NCBI GenBank assembly: GCA_015060865.1
Contig: SUXS01000011.1
Location: 56,303 to 120,302 of the forward strand
Length of the DNA: 64,000 bases
Reading direction: 5' to 3'
From: Bacteroidales bacterium
GTDB lineage: Bacteria > Bacteroidota > Bacteroidia > Bacteroidales > Bacteroidaceae
The notes below the pieces were generated by a model. The model was given only the letters and a program-made list of their open reading frames with translations, searched no databases and had not been told where the DNA came from. A program made the position numbers and the translations under genes. Below are positions 55,326 to 63,472 of the stretch, piece by piece; the stretch's first letter is position 1, and each line of letters begins with the position of its first letter.

Positions 55326-56420
55326 TTATTTCTTATAATTTTTCTGATAGAATTTCTTTTTAACCACCTTGCCGGCAAAGGTCTTCTTGCGAATGCGTAT
55401 TTCCACAAGAGTCTCCAATGCACTGTAACGAGCATCGATGAGAGCCATACATACGCTCTTGTCTACGGATAGGCAGTGGTAGCCCGTAGTCACGACACCA
55501 ATCTCTTCGCCCTCCACCTCAATGGGATATCCAGCACGAGGAATGGCGCGGTCGAGCAGTTCGATGCCTACAATCTTCTTCTTCAGTCCTAAAGCCTTCT
55601 GCTCGGCCAAAGCGTTCTTACCGATAAACTCTTCTTTGTCGAGTTTTACGAAGATGCCCAGTCCGGCTTCGAGCGGAGTGATGTCATCGCTGAGTTCATG
55701 CCCGTAGAGTGGGAGAGCCACCTCGAAGCGCAGTGTGTCGCGGCAGCCGAGTCCGCAGGGGAGCACCTCGCCCGATGCTATGAGCGCGTCCCATACCTTA
55801 TTTATATAGGCATGCGAACCATACAGCTCGAATCCATCCTCACCTGTATATCCCGTGCGGCTGGCAATGATGGTCTCGCCGTCAACGTCTATTTCCTTGA
55901 ATGTGTAGAAGGCAAGGTCGCTAACCTCGAGTCCCAGCAGTCGTTGTACTACCTCTTCACTCTTGGGGCCTTGCACGGCCACCTGACCATAGTAGTCCGA
56001 CTGATTGTCGATGACAACATCGTAGCCCTTGCTCTGCTCTACTATCCAGGCATGGTCCTTGTCGATGTTCGATGCATTCACCACAAGCAGATATTTCCCT
56101 TCGCCCATAGCATATACGAGCAGGTCGTCCACGCTGCCACCGTTGGGGTAGCACATGATGCCGTAGTAGATTTTGCCGTAGGGCGCACCGGTGATGTCGT
56201 TGGTGAAGATGTGGTTGACAAACTTCTCGGCATCAGGGCCACTGACGAAGATTTCGCCCATGTGCGATACGTCGAACACGCCGCAGGCATTGCGCACCGC
56301 ATGGTGTTCTTCCTTGATGCTTGAATATTCGATAGGCATATCAAAACCGCCGAAAGGGCTCATCTTGGCGCCGAGGGCAGTGTGTTTGTCGTGCAGACAA
56401 GTAAGTTTCAGTTCTTCCAT
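55326..56420 (-). CDS. gcvT: Aminomethyltransferase (glycine cleavage T protein)
   Basis: 364-residue enzyme that moves the methylene group from GcvH to tetrahydrofolate and releases ammonia. AKMSPFGGFDMPIEYSSI, FDVSHMGEI, RTGYTGEDGFE and GLGCRDTLRFE are present. It is the first gene of the operon. No glycine riboswitch was recognised in the 254-bp upstream gap. Confidence 0.95.
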   Translation of the reverse strand: MEELKLTCLHDKHTALGAKMSPFGGFDMPIEYSSIKEEHHAVRNACGVFDVSHMGEIFVSGPDAEKFVNHIFTNDITGAPYGKIYYGIMCYPNGGSVDDLLVYAMGEGKYLLVVNASNIDKDHAWIVEQSKGYDVVIDNQSDYYGQVAVQGPKSEEVVQRLLGLEVSDLAFYTFKEIDVDGETIIASRTGYTGEDGFELYGSHAYINKVWDALIASGEVLPCGLGCRDTLRFEVALPLYGHELSDDITPLEAGLGIFVKLDKEEFIGKNALAEQKALGLKKKIVGIELLDRAIPRAGYPIEVEGEEIGVVTTGYHCLSVDKSVCMALIDARYSALETLVEIRIRKKTFAGKVVKKKFYQKNYKK

Positions 56421-56488
56421 GGTAATGATTCTCGGTATAAAGTATTTTAATTATAAGGTCAATTCTTGAATGGCCTTTATCATGTGTG

Positions 56489-56520
56489 CAAAAATAAATA
56501 AAAAGTTTTGCAGTCACAAG
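56489..56520 (-). promoter_or_regulatory. gcv operon promoter
   Basis: On the minus strand cttg (56517-56520), a 20-nt spacer and tatttttg (56489-56496), 69 nt before the gcvT ATG. The -33 has one mismatch. Confidence 0.5.
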
Positions 56521-56602
56521 TTTCACATAAAAAACTTGTAGACAAAAATAATTCGTTATGAGGTGTGGCTTCTCCTTGTTCTTATGAACTGATGGTGGTA
56601 TG

Positions 56603-56650
56603 TAAAAAAACAATCTCCGTTATCCTTGCAGTGTAAGATACCGGAGATTA
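56603..56650 (-). terminator. purM terminator
   Basis: Stem cggagatt / aatctccg (56612-56619 with 56642-56649), extended inside by gata/tatc, followed on the minus strand by a run of T. Confidence 0.85.
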
Positions 56651-56674
56651 TATTTATATGCAATATGCTTGAGG

Positions 56675-57844
56675 TTATTCGTAATGGAAGTCGCCAAATT
56701 CGCTATGGATATCGAGCTGCTTCTTGTCGCTGGCTTCTACGCGACCCACGATTTGCGCATCGATGCCAAAGCTTTGGCTGATCTCGATGATGCGCTGTGC
56801 CTTGTCGGCAGGGAGGTAGATTTCCATGCGGTGACCCATGTTGAATACCTTGTACATCTCGGCCCAGTCGGTGTGGCTCTCTTCGTGAATGGTCTTGAAG
56901 AGGGGTGGCACGGGGAACATGTTGTCCTTGATGATGTGAAGCTTGTCGATGAAGTGCAGAATCTTGGTCTGCGCACCGCCCGAGCAGTGTACCATACCAT
57001 GGATGTCGTGGCGCATCTCGTTAAGGATTTGCTTGATGACGGGAGCATAAGTACGCGTCGGTGACAGTACGAGCTTGCCTGCATCGAGCGGACTGCCCTC
57101 AATAGCATCGGTCAGGTGTTTGGTACCAGAATAAACGAGTTCGTCGGGTACAGCGCGGTCGTAGCTCTCGGGATATTTCTCGGCCAGATACTTGGCAAAC
57201 ACGTCGTGGCGGGCACTGGTGAGTCCGTTACTTCCCATACCGCCATTATACTCCTTCTCATAGGTGGCCTGTCCGTATGAGGCAAGACCTACAATCACGT
57301 CGCCAGCCTGAATGTTGCCGTTGTCGATGACATCGCTGCGCTTCATGCGGCAGGTCACGGTGCTGTCAACGATGATGGTGCGCACCAGGTCGCCCACATC
57401 GGCTGTTTCGCCACCTGTAGCATATACACCTACACCCATCTCGCGCAATTCGGCCAGCAGCTCGTCGGTACCATTGATAATGGCCGAAATCACTTCGCCC
57501 GGAATCAGCAGCTTGTTGCGGCCAATAGTCGATGATACTAAGATGTTGTCCGTGGCACCCACACACAGCAGGTCGTCGATATTCATGATCAGTGCATCCT
57601 GTGCGATACCCTTCCACACGCCGAGGTCGCCAGTCTCCTTCCAGTAGAGATAGGCAAGCGAAGACTTGGTGCCTGCGCCGTCGGCATGCATGATGTTGCA
57701 ATACTCCTCATCGCCACCCAGCAGGTCAGGGATGATTTTACAGAATGCCTTAGGGAATATACCCTTATCGATATTCTTGATCGCGTTGTGCACGTCTTCC
57801 TTCGAAGCCGATACGCCGCGCATCATATAACGTTGGTTACTCAT
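56675..57844 (-). CDS. purM: Phosphoribosylformylglycinamidine cyclo-ligase (AIR synthetase)
   Basis: 389-residue purine biosynthesis enzyme that closes the imidazole ring of AIR with ATP. HADGAGTKSSLAYLYWKETG, NIDDLLCVGAT, GGETADVGDLV and VGLASYGQATYE are recognisable. The start is at 57844 (MSNQRYMMRG). The frame stays open to 58072, but those upstream codons only translate the promoter repeat, producing EDRRRLG twice. Its promoter is the cassette at 57870-57901. Confidence 0.92.
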   Translation of the reverse strand: MSNQRYMMRGVSASKEDVHNAIKNIDKGIFPKAFCKIIPDLLGGDEEYCNIMHADGAGTKSSLAYLYWKETGDLGVWKGIAQDALIMNIDDLLCVGATDNILVSSTIGRNKLLIPGEVISAIINGTDELLAELREMGVGVYATGGETADVGDLVRTIIVDSTVTCRMKRSDVIDNGNIQAGDVIVGLASYGQATYEKEYNGGMGSNGLTSARHDVFAKYLAEKYPESYDRAVPDELVYSGTKHLTDAIEGSPLDAGKLVLSPTRTYAPVIKQILNEMRHDIHGMVHCSGGAQTKILHFIDKLHIIKDNMFPVPPLFKTIHEESHTDWAEMYKVFNMGHRMEIYLPADKAQRIIEISQSFGIDAQIVGRVEASDKKQLDIHSEFGDFHYE

Positions 57845-57869
57845 ATCGTTATCTTTTTCTATTTTTCTG

Positions 57870-57901
57870 CAAAGATAGTGCAAGCCGAGAGAAATGCCAA
57901 A
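57870..57901 (-). promoter_or_regulatory. purM promoter
   Basis: On the minus strand TTTG (57898-57901), a 20-nt spacer and tatctttg (57870-57877), a full match to the Bacteroidetes consensus, 26 nt before the ATG. Confidence 0.8.
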
Positions 57902-58062
57902 TTTTATTTGGGCATTTCCGAGGCGCCGCCTATCTTCTGGGCTTGCATAGCAAGCACTAAAGTAAGTGCAAGGCGAGAGAAAACGCAAATTTATTTGAAG
58001 TTTTCCGAGCCGCCGCCTATCTTCTGTTTGTGCGCAGCGCAAACTAAAGTTCGTGCAAGCCG
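57888..58062 (-). repeat. Two tandem 87-88 bp promoter-like repeat units
   Basis: Units at 57888-57975 and 57976-58062 share agagaaa, a hairpin, ccgag-cgccgcctatcttctg and aaact/gcactaaagt-gtgcaag-cg. At the -7 position of the two distal copies tatctttg is altered to tactttag and aactttag, so they look like decayed copies of the active purM promoter. Confidence 0.75.
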
Positions 58063-58100
58063 AACGAAACAAACATAAATCTTGTACAGAATTTTCGTAG

Positions 58101-58139
58101 CACCATGTAAGGCAAACCCTGCGGTTTGCTTACATGGTG
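58101..58139. repeat. 17-bp stem hairpin
   Basis: caccatgtaa(g)gcaaacc pairs with ggtttgcttacatggtg around ctgc, with one bulge. No T-run follows on either strand, so it is not a standard terminator. Confidence 0.7.
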
Positions 58140-58378
58140 TTGAAATCGGAAGTACTCATTTACAAACTTAAAAACTCAAAAACTTAAAAACTCACATTCC
58201 GCTTACTTTCTGAAAAATCCTAATGCCTCATGGCTGCGTTCTTTTCGATTGCCTTGGGGATTGGGCGGGAAGATGGCAAGGATTCTCTATTACTTTTCTT
58301 TTGTGAACATAAATTGCCGTGGATTGGCTTGAATCTACCGTTGTACCGGAAACAACAATGAGGTATGATAATACTTCA
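58140..58378. other. Gene-free stretch upstream of purM and after tatC
   Basis: Contains a short-period aaacttaaaaactcaaaa word (58163-58192). The remaining roughly 180 bp show no convincing ORF, RNA gene or strong hairpin. Confidence 0.5.
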
Positions 58379-59170
58379 CTACTTGAAAAAATTTGTAGCC
58401 CTTTTTCTAACAATCCATATACTCACCTCATACAACATATATAAAGGTATGGATACAAGAATAAGCGTAAAGATGTCTGGAGGAGTTATTATAGCAGATA
58501 CTATCAATATCAACATGAAAGCGTGGCGGCGATAACGACTCATCATTTCTGCATCTATCACGCCTAACTTTGCCATAAAGAATGCCAATATGGGAAGTTG
58601 AAACACTACTCCCATCACAAATGTCAGAGTTGTAAATGTAGAAATGTACGATTTTAGAGTAATGTTGTTAACCACAGCATCAGCCACTTGATATGTTCCG
58701 AGGAATCGAAACGATATCGGAAATATCACATAGTAACTTATAAGTACACCTATGACAAACAAACCATATACCGCAATACCCACAACCTTGGAATACTTAC
58801 GCTCATTTTCGTACAGGGCAGGTGAGATAAACCGAAACAACTCCACGACTATATAGGGAGATACAGCCAACAACGCCAAGTATATCGAGGTGGACAAGTG
58901 AGTCATGAACTGACTGGATAGTTCTGTTGCTATCAAATTTACACTGTACTCCTCGAACACGAAATTCCATCCTATCATTTCGCATAACCTCTCTATCCAT
59001 TGGTAAAGAACAAAGTCGTGTTTACTGGGAGCCAATAGCATCTGAAATGTCCAATCCTTGAAACAAAAGATTAGAATGCCCACACATGCGGTCAAGCCCA
59101 ATATACGGAAGAGCATCTTGCGCAAAACCTCAAGATGCCCTCCGAATGTCAGTTTTTCTTCTTCCTTCAT
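58379..59170 (-). CDS. tatC: Twin-arginine translocase subunit TatC
   Basis: 263-residue membrane protein with six helices that recognises twin-arginine signal peptides. The N-terminus (KLTFGGHLEVLRKMLF) is the typical TatC start, and ISPALYENERKY, FVMGVVFQLPILAFF and SAIITPPDIFTLILVSIPLYMLYE follow. It overlaps tatA by 4 bp (ATGA). It is the last gene of the CXXX-peptide operon, so its main client is probably the precursor encoded at 61961-62263. Confidence 0.93.
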   Translation of the reverse strand: MKEEEKLTFGGHLEVLRKMLFRILGLTACVGILIFCFKDWTFQMLLAPSKHDFVLYQWIERLCEMIGWNFVFEEYSVNLIATELSSQFMTHLSTSIYLALLAVSPYIVVELFRFISPALYENERKYSKVVGIAVYGLFVIGVLISYYVIFPISFRFLGTYQVADAVVNNITLKSYISTFTTLTFVMGVVFQLPILAFFMAKLGVIDAEMMSRYRRHAFMLILIVSAIITPPDIFTLILVSIPLYMLYEVSIWIVRKRATNFFK

Positions 59171-59394
59171 TCTTTAGGAGTATTATCTTCTTTTACCTCT
59201 GCTGATTCAGATTGCTCCTCCATTTTATCTTCTTCTGGAGCCGGGGCTACTACCTCATTCATTCCCTCCTTGAAGTTTCTTACGCCTTGTCCGAGTCCAC
59301 GCATCATTTCTGGCAGTTTCTTACCTCCGAAAAGCAGCAATGCAATACCACCAATCAGCAACAGTTCGGTAGTGCCAATCATCAAAGGTATCAT
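59167..59394 (-). CDS. tatA: Twin-arginine translocase subunit TatA
   Basis: 75-residue protein with one N-terminal helix and the hallmark FGGKKLPEMMRGLGQGVRNFKEG, followed by an acidic tail. TatA polymerises to form the Tat pore. No separate tatB is in the window; two-component TatAC systems exist. It overlaps both the upstream small modification gene and tatC by 4 bp. Confidence 0.93.
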   Translation of the reverse strand: MIPLMIGTTELLLIGGIALLLFGGKKLPEMMRGLGQGVRNFKEGMNEVVAPAPEEDKMEEQSESAEVKEDNTPKE

Positions 59395-59675
59395 TGTGCA
59401 CCTCCTTCCACAAGAAATATCTCACAAGTGTCAAAATTTATCTCCCAGTTTCCATTAGGAGTACTCTCCCATTGATACTTCTGGGCCATACGATCCCACC
59501 ATCCTTGAAACTTTGCGCCTGTCTCGCCCATATCCTTTACGAGTTTCTCATATAAGGCATCATTCTCGGCTGTCAATATCATTGCCAACTCATTCAATCC
59601 ATTTTTACGTTCAAACAACGATTGAATTTCATTTTTCTCCTGCTCTGTAACAGAGCCTATAACTTTCTTTTCCAT
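59391..59675 (-). CDS. CXXX-repeat peptide modification system protein
   Basis: 94-residue, soluble, mostly helical protein (EKNEIQSLFERKNGLNELAMIL; KLVKDMGETGAKFQGWWDRMAQKY). It has the size, position and pattern of the small third component that accompanies CXXX-repeat peptide maturases in Bacteroidetes, as I remember the family. Its biochemical role is not established. It may bind the precursor or hold the maturases together. It overlaps tatA by 4 bp. Confidence 0.7.
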   Translation of the reverse strand: MEKKVIGSVTEQEKNEIQSLFERKNGLNELAMILTAENDALYEKLVKDMGETGAKFQGWWDRMAQKYQWESTPNGNWEINFDTCEIFLVEGGAQ

Positions 59676-59692
59676 ATTTATATCTTACTAGT

Positions 59693-60670
59693 TTACCATT
59701 CTTCCCTTACATCAAACGGATCAAGATATGAAATCTCTTTAATATCCATCTCAGGCAAGAATGCGCCATGCTTTCTTATTGCCAACAGTAGTTCACGACT
59801 TGCATTACGTTCCAGATGCGCCACCACGCACTGTTCATGACTTGGAGTATTCACCTCGTATGTCATCTTGCGATTGAGCCAAACACAACGTTTACACTGG
59901 TATGCATCACAATTACGACACAATGGAGCGTGAGACAATTTATACAATTGAGGATTTTTAATATCTAAGCCATTCTCCAAATCGCCTATTGTGAACTTTG
60001 ACTTGCCGAGCCCATAGTCTTCCTCTGCCAAGTAAAATGCAGGACAAACGTAGAACTTTCCATCAGGAGCAAGTGTAATGCTTTCCCAGCCTGCATTACA
60101 GTTGTTCATCTTCTCCAACATCATGCGATCGGTCAACAGATTCAACTGTGGTGACTTACCTTGCAAGTAGAGTGTTTCTACTTTCTCAGATAATACTGAT
60201 AAAATCTTTTTATAAAAAACGAAATCATTATCATCAAAAGTATCAATATCTGTAATTATTACATTCAAACGAGATGTCTTTGATAACATTCCTGCTATCT
60301 GTATATAATTACCGAAGAACTCTTCTTTTTTAGTACGAAGTACATAAACAACATCGAAATTAAATACACCTTCATGAAAATGTTTCCATTCATCAAAAAC
60401 TACCACATGGGCGTTAGTACACAAAACAGTATCTTCACACAACGACGATATTATATCGCAATGATCTATTGTACGAATAGTGTCTTTATAATCTTGTGGC
60501 AACTCATAATCAGGATAAACAAACTGAATCATCAGATTCTCTTTCATGGCAAACAGGATTCCCGCTTTCAAGTCATCCAATCCAATGAGTCTATGTGTTT
60601 CGCTTTTATTCTCATAGTGACAATACGATACACTCGTATCATCCAATTGTATAACTAAGTATTGTAGCAT
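59693..60670 (-). CDS. CXXX-repeat peptide maturase, SPASM-type without radical SAM motif
   Basis: 325-residue protein. The C-terminal part has a SPASM-like cysteine set: CNAGWESITLAPDGKFYVCPA, then CRNCDAYQCKRC, and a final Cys in PSHEQC. The N-terminal 190 residues, where a radical SAM barrel would sit, lack a CxxxCxxC motif. It fits the partner maturase of CXXX-repeat systems. Likely roles are substrate binding, an auxiliary Fe-S carrier or a degenerate partner of the active radical SAM enzyme encoded upstream. Confidence 0.75.
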   Translation of the reverse strand: MLQYLVIQLDDTSVSYCHYENKSETHRLIGLDDLKAGILFAMKENLMIQFVYPDYELPQDYKDTIRTIDHCDIISSLCEDTVLCTNAHVVVFDEWKHFHEGVFNFDVVYVLRTKKEEFFGNYIQIAGMLSKTSRLNVIITDIDTFDDNDFVFYKKILSVLSEKVETLYLQGKSPQLNLLTDRMMLEKMNNCNAGWESITLAPDGKFYVCPAFYLAEEDYGLGKSKFTIGDLENGLDIKNPQLYKLSHAPLCRNCDAYQCKRCVWLNRKMTYEVNTPSHEQCVVAHLERNASRELLLAIRKHGAFLPEMDIKEISYLDPFDVREEW

Positions 60671-60674
60671 AGTG

Positions 60675-61895
60675 TCAGCAAATTACATCATTTGACTTCC
60701 GTTTGTTCTTCTCATATTCTTCGCGTTCACCCTCCAACTCCAATTTGCGGTATAGCTTGTTCCAATAGTAGTTGTTCGCACGCACACGTGCCTTGTGCAT
60801 CTTACAAGTGGAAATCGCACGTTGATAGATTGTTGGAGTATCAGCTGCATCATAGTTTTCTCCTTGACACCAAGCACATCCCTCAGCCACTTCACAGTCT
60901 ATACACTCTTGTGTACTTTGCGTACAACGATCAAGAGTTAGGAAAGAACGTAATTTGTTTTTATCAATACCATCATGTACATTACCAATAATCCATGCCT
61001 TTTTATCACGAAGAGAATATTGTGCGAATCTAGTACAAGGATAAAAATAACCCGCTGCATCTATTGAAAGCATACGTCCAGCTCCGCACCAATTTTGGTT
61101 CTGTAACCTACAATCAAGTGGTTTCCCTATATCTTCTACAAAGAAAGAACAGGCATACTCTTGATAGAAACCTCTTTCTATGATTGCATCAGCCAATTTC
61201 ATTAATTCCTCTTCAAATATTATTTCATCCCCATCTTGCCAAACATTTTCAAACACTACATTGATATTAACTTCGTGAATACCAAGTGAATAAAGATGTA
61301 GTACGCTTTCGCTTATATAAGGAATATCTGCACTACTTATAGTAACTTTGGTTCCTGCATTAGGGAATTGCTTCAACCATAAAGGTATATTTTTTAAGAC
61401 ATCTAAGTACGAACCGTGCTCTTTCCCATCTACACTATACCTATATATACGATTCAAATTGTGTTTTGTTTCTGTTCCGTCAATAGTAATGCCAATACTG
61501 AGATGCTCCCTGTTCTTCTTAATGAATTGCTGCACCTTAGCTGTATGATAGTTTATACCATTAGTCGAAAAAGAAAACCTATACGAATTGAACCAATGAT
61601 GATTACGTCTGTACATTTCGATTTTTAGATAATCACAGATTCGATCTATTAAGTCAATTTCCAGAAAAGGTTCTCCTCCGATAAAATCCCAAATAACACT
61701 CTTTTCTGTAAACTCCTGATCCAAGATATAGTCTATGGCTGCTTTGGCTATATCCCACGACATGCGTTCTTGGGAGTTTTTACCTACCAAATAACAGTAT
61801 TTACATGCAAGCTGGCAATCTTTTGTGACTATAAAAGTAATATTTTTAGCCGTACCATCTTCCCATGTGTCTATTTCATTGTATATCTTTGACAT
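60675..61895 (-). CDS. Radical SAM/SPASM peptide maturase, CXXX-repeat target family
   Basis: 406-residue enzyme. The 4Fe-4S/SAM motif is CQLACKYC (Cys27, Cys31, Cys34). FIGGEPFLE and FSFSTNGI fit the radical SAM barrel. The SPASM C-terminus has WCGAGRML, GYFYPCTRFA, CTQSTQECIDCEVAEGCAWCQGEN and a last CKMH. Such enzymes crosslink or modify side chains of peptide precursors, here most likely the Cys-repeat tail encoded just upstream. The start is the ATG at 61895; an upstream GTG at 61925 is possible. Confidence 0.88.
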   Translation of the reverse strand: MSKIYNEIDTWEDGTAKNITFIVTKDCQLACKYCYLVGKNSQERMSWDIAKAAIDYILDQEFTEKSVIWDFIGGEPFLEIDLIDRICDYLKIEMYRRNHHWFNSYRFSFSTNGINYHTAKVQQFIKKNREHLSIGITIDGTETKHNLNRIYRYSVDGKEHGSYLDVLKNIPLWLKQFPNAGTKVTISSADIPYISESVLHLYSLGIHEVNINVVFENVWQDGDEIIFEEELMKLADAIIERGFYQEYACSFFVEDIGKPLDCRLQNQNWCGAGRMLSIDAAGYFYPCTRFAQYSLRDKKAWIIGNVHDGIDKNKLRSFLTLDRCTQSTQECIDCEVAEGCAWCQGENYDAADTPTIYQRAISTCKMHKARVRANNYYWNKLYRKLELEGEREEYEKNKRKSNDVIC

Positions 61896-61960
61896 TACAC
61901 TATAAGTTATAATGCAGGTATGCACTTTTGAGCATAGAAAAAGAACATACCTGCTTCCTT

Positions 61961-62263
61961 TTAATACTTGTTCTTTCCTTTACATAAAGAGCGACAAGAA
62001 CTACCGCCACATTGAGTTTTACAAGTACCTTTACAGCCATTACTACAATTTCCAGTACAATTATTTTGGCAGGCTGCCCCACAAACGCCTGAACATTTAC
62101 CCGAGCAGCCATTTTTACATCCAGATGGTATTTCTGGATAATCCTCTTCAATTTCACAAGAAGTCAAAATTGAAGGTAGTGTTACTATTGCCAAAGCAGG
62201 CAATACCATAGAAATTGAACGTTTGAAGAAGTTTCTTCTCGAAATAATATTTTCCTTTTCCAT
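61961..62263 (-). CDS. Tat-exported lipoprotein precursor with CXXX repeats (RiPP precursor)
   Basis: 100-residue precursor. The twin-arginine motif SRRNFFK (8-14), a hydrophobic stretch (18-33) and a lipobox ILTSC (Cys36) make it a likely Tat substrate anchored by lipid. After an acidic spacer (EIEEDYPEI), cysteines stand at 49, 53, 57, 61, 65, 69, 73, 77, 81 and 85, exactly every four residues, then at 90 and 94. Small residues (Gly, Ser, Asn, Lys) fill the gaps. The adjacent maturases should modify this tail. Target of the product (toxin, metal binder, surface coat) is unknown. Confidence 0.88.
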   Translation of the reverse strand: MEKENIISRRNFFKRSISMVLPALAIVTLPSILTSCEIEEDYPEIPSGCKNGCSGKCSGVCGAACQNNCTGNCSNGCKGTCKTQCGGSSCRSLCKGKNKY

Positions 62264-62270
62264 AGCAGTA

Positions 62271-62813
62271 TTATTTTTGTTTACTTAAATAAAATCCCAA
62301 TTTAGCAAAGAAGGTTGTAGAACCGTCTCCGTTTCCTAAATTCTGTATACCCAATGAAAAATTCATTTTTTTATATTTGATACCAGGCCCTACCTGAGTT
62401 AGCAGCTCTACAGTTCCCCCTTTTAGATTTACAAGAGGAATAGAGGCTCCAATAGCACAATCTAAAAAAACGGAGAGTTTATCACTGACGGGCCATGCAG
62501 GATTAACTGAGATATACGGATTCATTAAAAAACGCATACCTTGACCACGATAATAATGTGTAAGCATCACGCCATCTATACCTACTCCAACATCGCCATA
62601 TCTACCAAACGCAACACCATGTACTGTACCCAACATGACACGTCCCAAATAAGTATCGTAACCATACACCTTGGATGTTGATCCGTAACTTGTGTGTATT
62701 TCTCCTACATAATGAGGTTTCAAACCATTTTGCGCATAGACTTGGGCAAAAGAAAGTGAAAATGCAGTCAATAAAACTGCGAAAAACATTTTAGTTGATA
62801 ATTTGATATTCAT
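62271..62813 (-). CDS. Small outer membrane beta-barrel protein of the CXXX operon
   Basis: 180-residue protein with a signal peptide (cut after AQVYA, about residue 27). The rest alternates hydrophobic and polar residues in about eight strands with Gly turns (GRYGDVGVGIDGVML, PYISVNPAWPVSDKLSVFLDCAIG, KKMNFSLGIQNLG), ending in FAKLGFYLSKQK. It resembles OmpW/OmpX-size barrels, but no precise family was recognised. It is the first gene of the operon, 7 bp before the precursor, so it may bind, export or receive the peptide. Confidence 0.65.
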   Translation of the reverse strand: MNIKLSTKMFFAVLLTAFSLSFAQVYAQNGLKPHYVGEIHTSYGSTSKVYGYDTYLGRVMLGTVHGVAFGRYGDVGVGIDGVMLTHYYRGQGMRFLMNPYISVNPAWPVSDKLSVFLDCAIGASIPLVNLKGGTVELLTQVGPGIKYKKMNFSLGIQNLGNGDGSTTFFAKLGFYLSKQK

Positions 62814-62987
62814 ATTTTTTCATTTTTACCGATTCAACACATTCTGATATAATCGTTTACGGCTATTCTATTCATAGAAATACAGAACTATATAAATAAG
62901 TATGTATTTGTTCTTTAAATCATCAGTTGGAACAGCCGAAGATATCATAACTGAGTTATTACATCATTCATGATGAAAGGAAGTCCG

Positions 62988-63086
62988 TTAGGATAATTGA
63001 TGAAAAATAGGCAAAGCATCTCTAACTGCTCTTTTGAAGAACTCATATTTATACAGAAGTTCTTCGTTCTTTTTGTTTCTGTCCAT
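62988..63086 (-). CDS. Possible 32-residue small protein (low confidence)
   Basis: A short frame starts MDRNKKNEELLYKYEFFKRA and ends PIFHQLS. It is Lys/Glu-rich and helical. It lies upstream of the barrel gene on the same strand, but no ribosome-binding site is clear. It may be a real small protein, a leftover gene end or chance. Confidence 0.25.
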   Translation of the reverse strand: MDRNKKNEELLYKYEFFKRAVRDALPIFHQLS

Positions 63087-63139
63087 AGTAACTAAAATTT
63101 GTGTAGCCTATAGACTCCCCTGATTCAGCAATACATTAT

Positions 63140-63406
63140 TTAAAAAGAAAAAGCGCGGGAATCTGTACTGTCACTCGTCCCACACTTCGAGGCCTTCGCA
63201 TTGCCCTGTATCGTAAAACGAGCAACGCCGAAGCCCACGCCGATATGTAAATACATCCAAACTGCATCTGCACTAACGTGCAAATACGATGATTGTTCGG
63301 TATAACATACCCATGAGCATCTACCGTTGCTTTGTCTTAACGATACATTGAAAGTTGCGAAGTTTCGAAGTGTTAAGAACAAAGCGCTAAGTAAACGCTT
63401 TTCCAT
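63140..63406 (-). CDS. Hypothetical 88-residue ORF downstream of a promoter
   Basis: The frame starting at 63406 (MEKRLLSALFLTLRN) has a weakly hydrophobic start and is rich in Ser, Cys and Thr (GRCSWVCYTEQSSYLH, KASKCGTSDSTDSR). A TAnnTTTG element lies 67 nt upstream. No domain was recognised. The composition is unlike a normal enzyme, so a non-coding RNA with a chance open frame is an alternative. Confidence 0.35.
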   Translation of the reverse strand: MEKRLLSALFLTLRNFATFNVSLRQSNGRCSWVCYTEQSSYLHVSADAVWMYLHIGVGFGVARFTIQGNAKASKCGTSDSTDSRAFSF

Positions 63407-63472
63407 TATGTCTGTCCCCACCCAACCGCCTTCAATTATACAAACAACCAAAGGCATCGGACGTGAACAATG

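Noticed and set aside
56421..56674. Glycine riboswitch upstream of gcvT
   Set aside because: The gap shows only a promoter and the purM terminator; no tandem aptamer-like structure was recognised.
57888..58062. Two direct repeats as a CRISPR array
   Set aside because: Units are 87-88 bp, contiguous, without spacers, and carry promoter-like elements; no cas genes are near.
57845..58072. Extended N-terminus of PurM
   Set aside because: The extra 76 codons translate a tandem promoter repeat (EDRRRLG twice) and would include the promoter itself.
58228..58413. 61-residue ORF after tatC
   Set aside because: Overlaps the tatC end in another frame, has no start context and no recognisable features.
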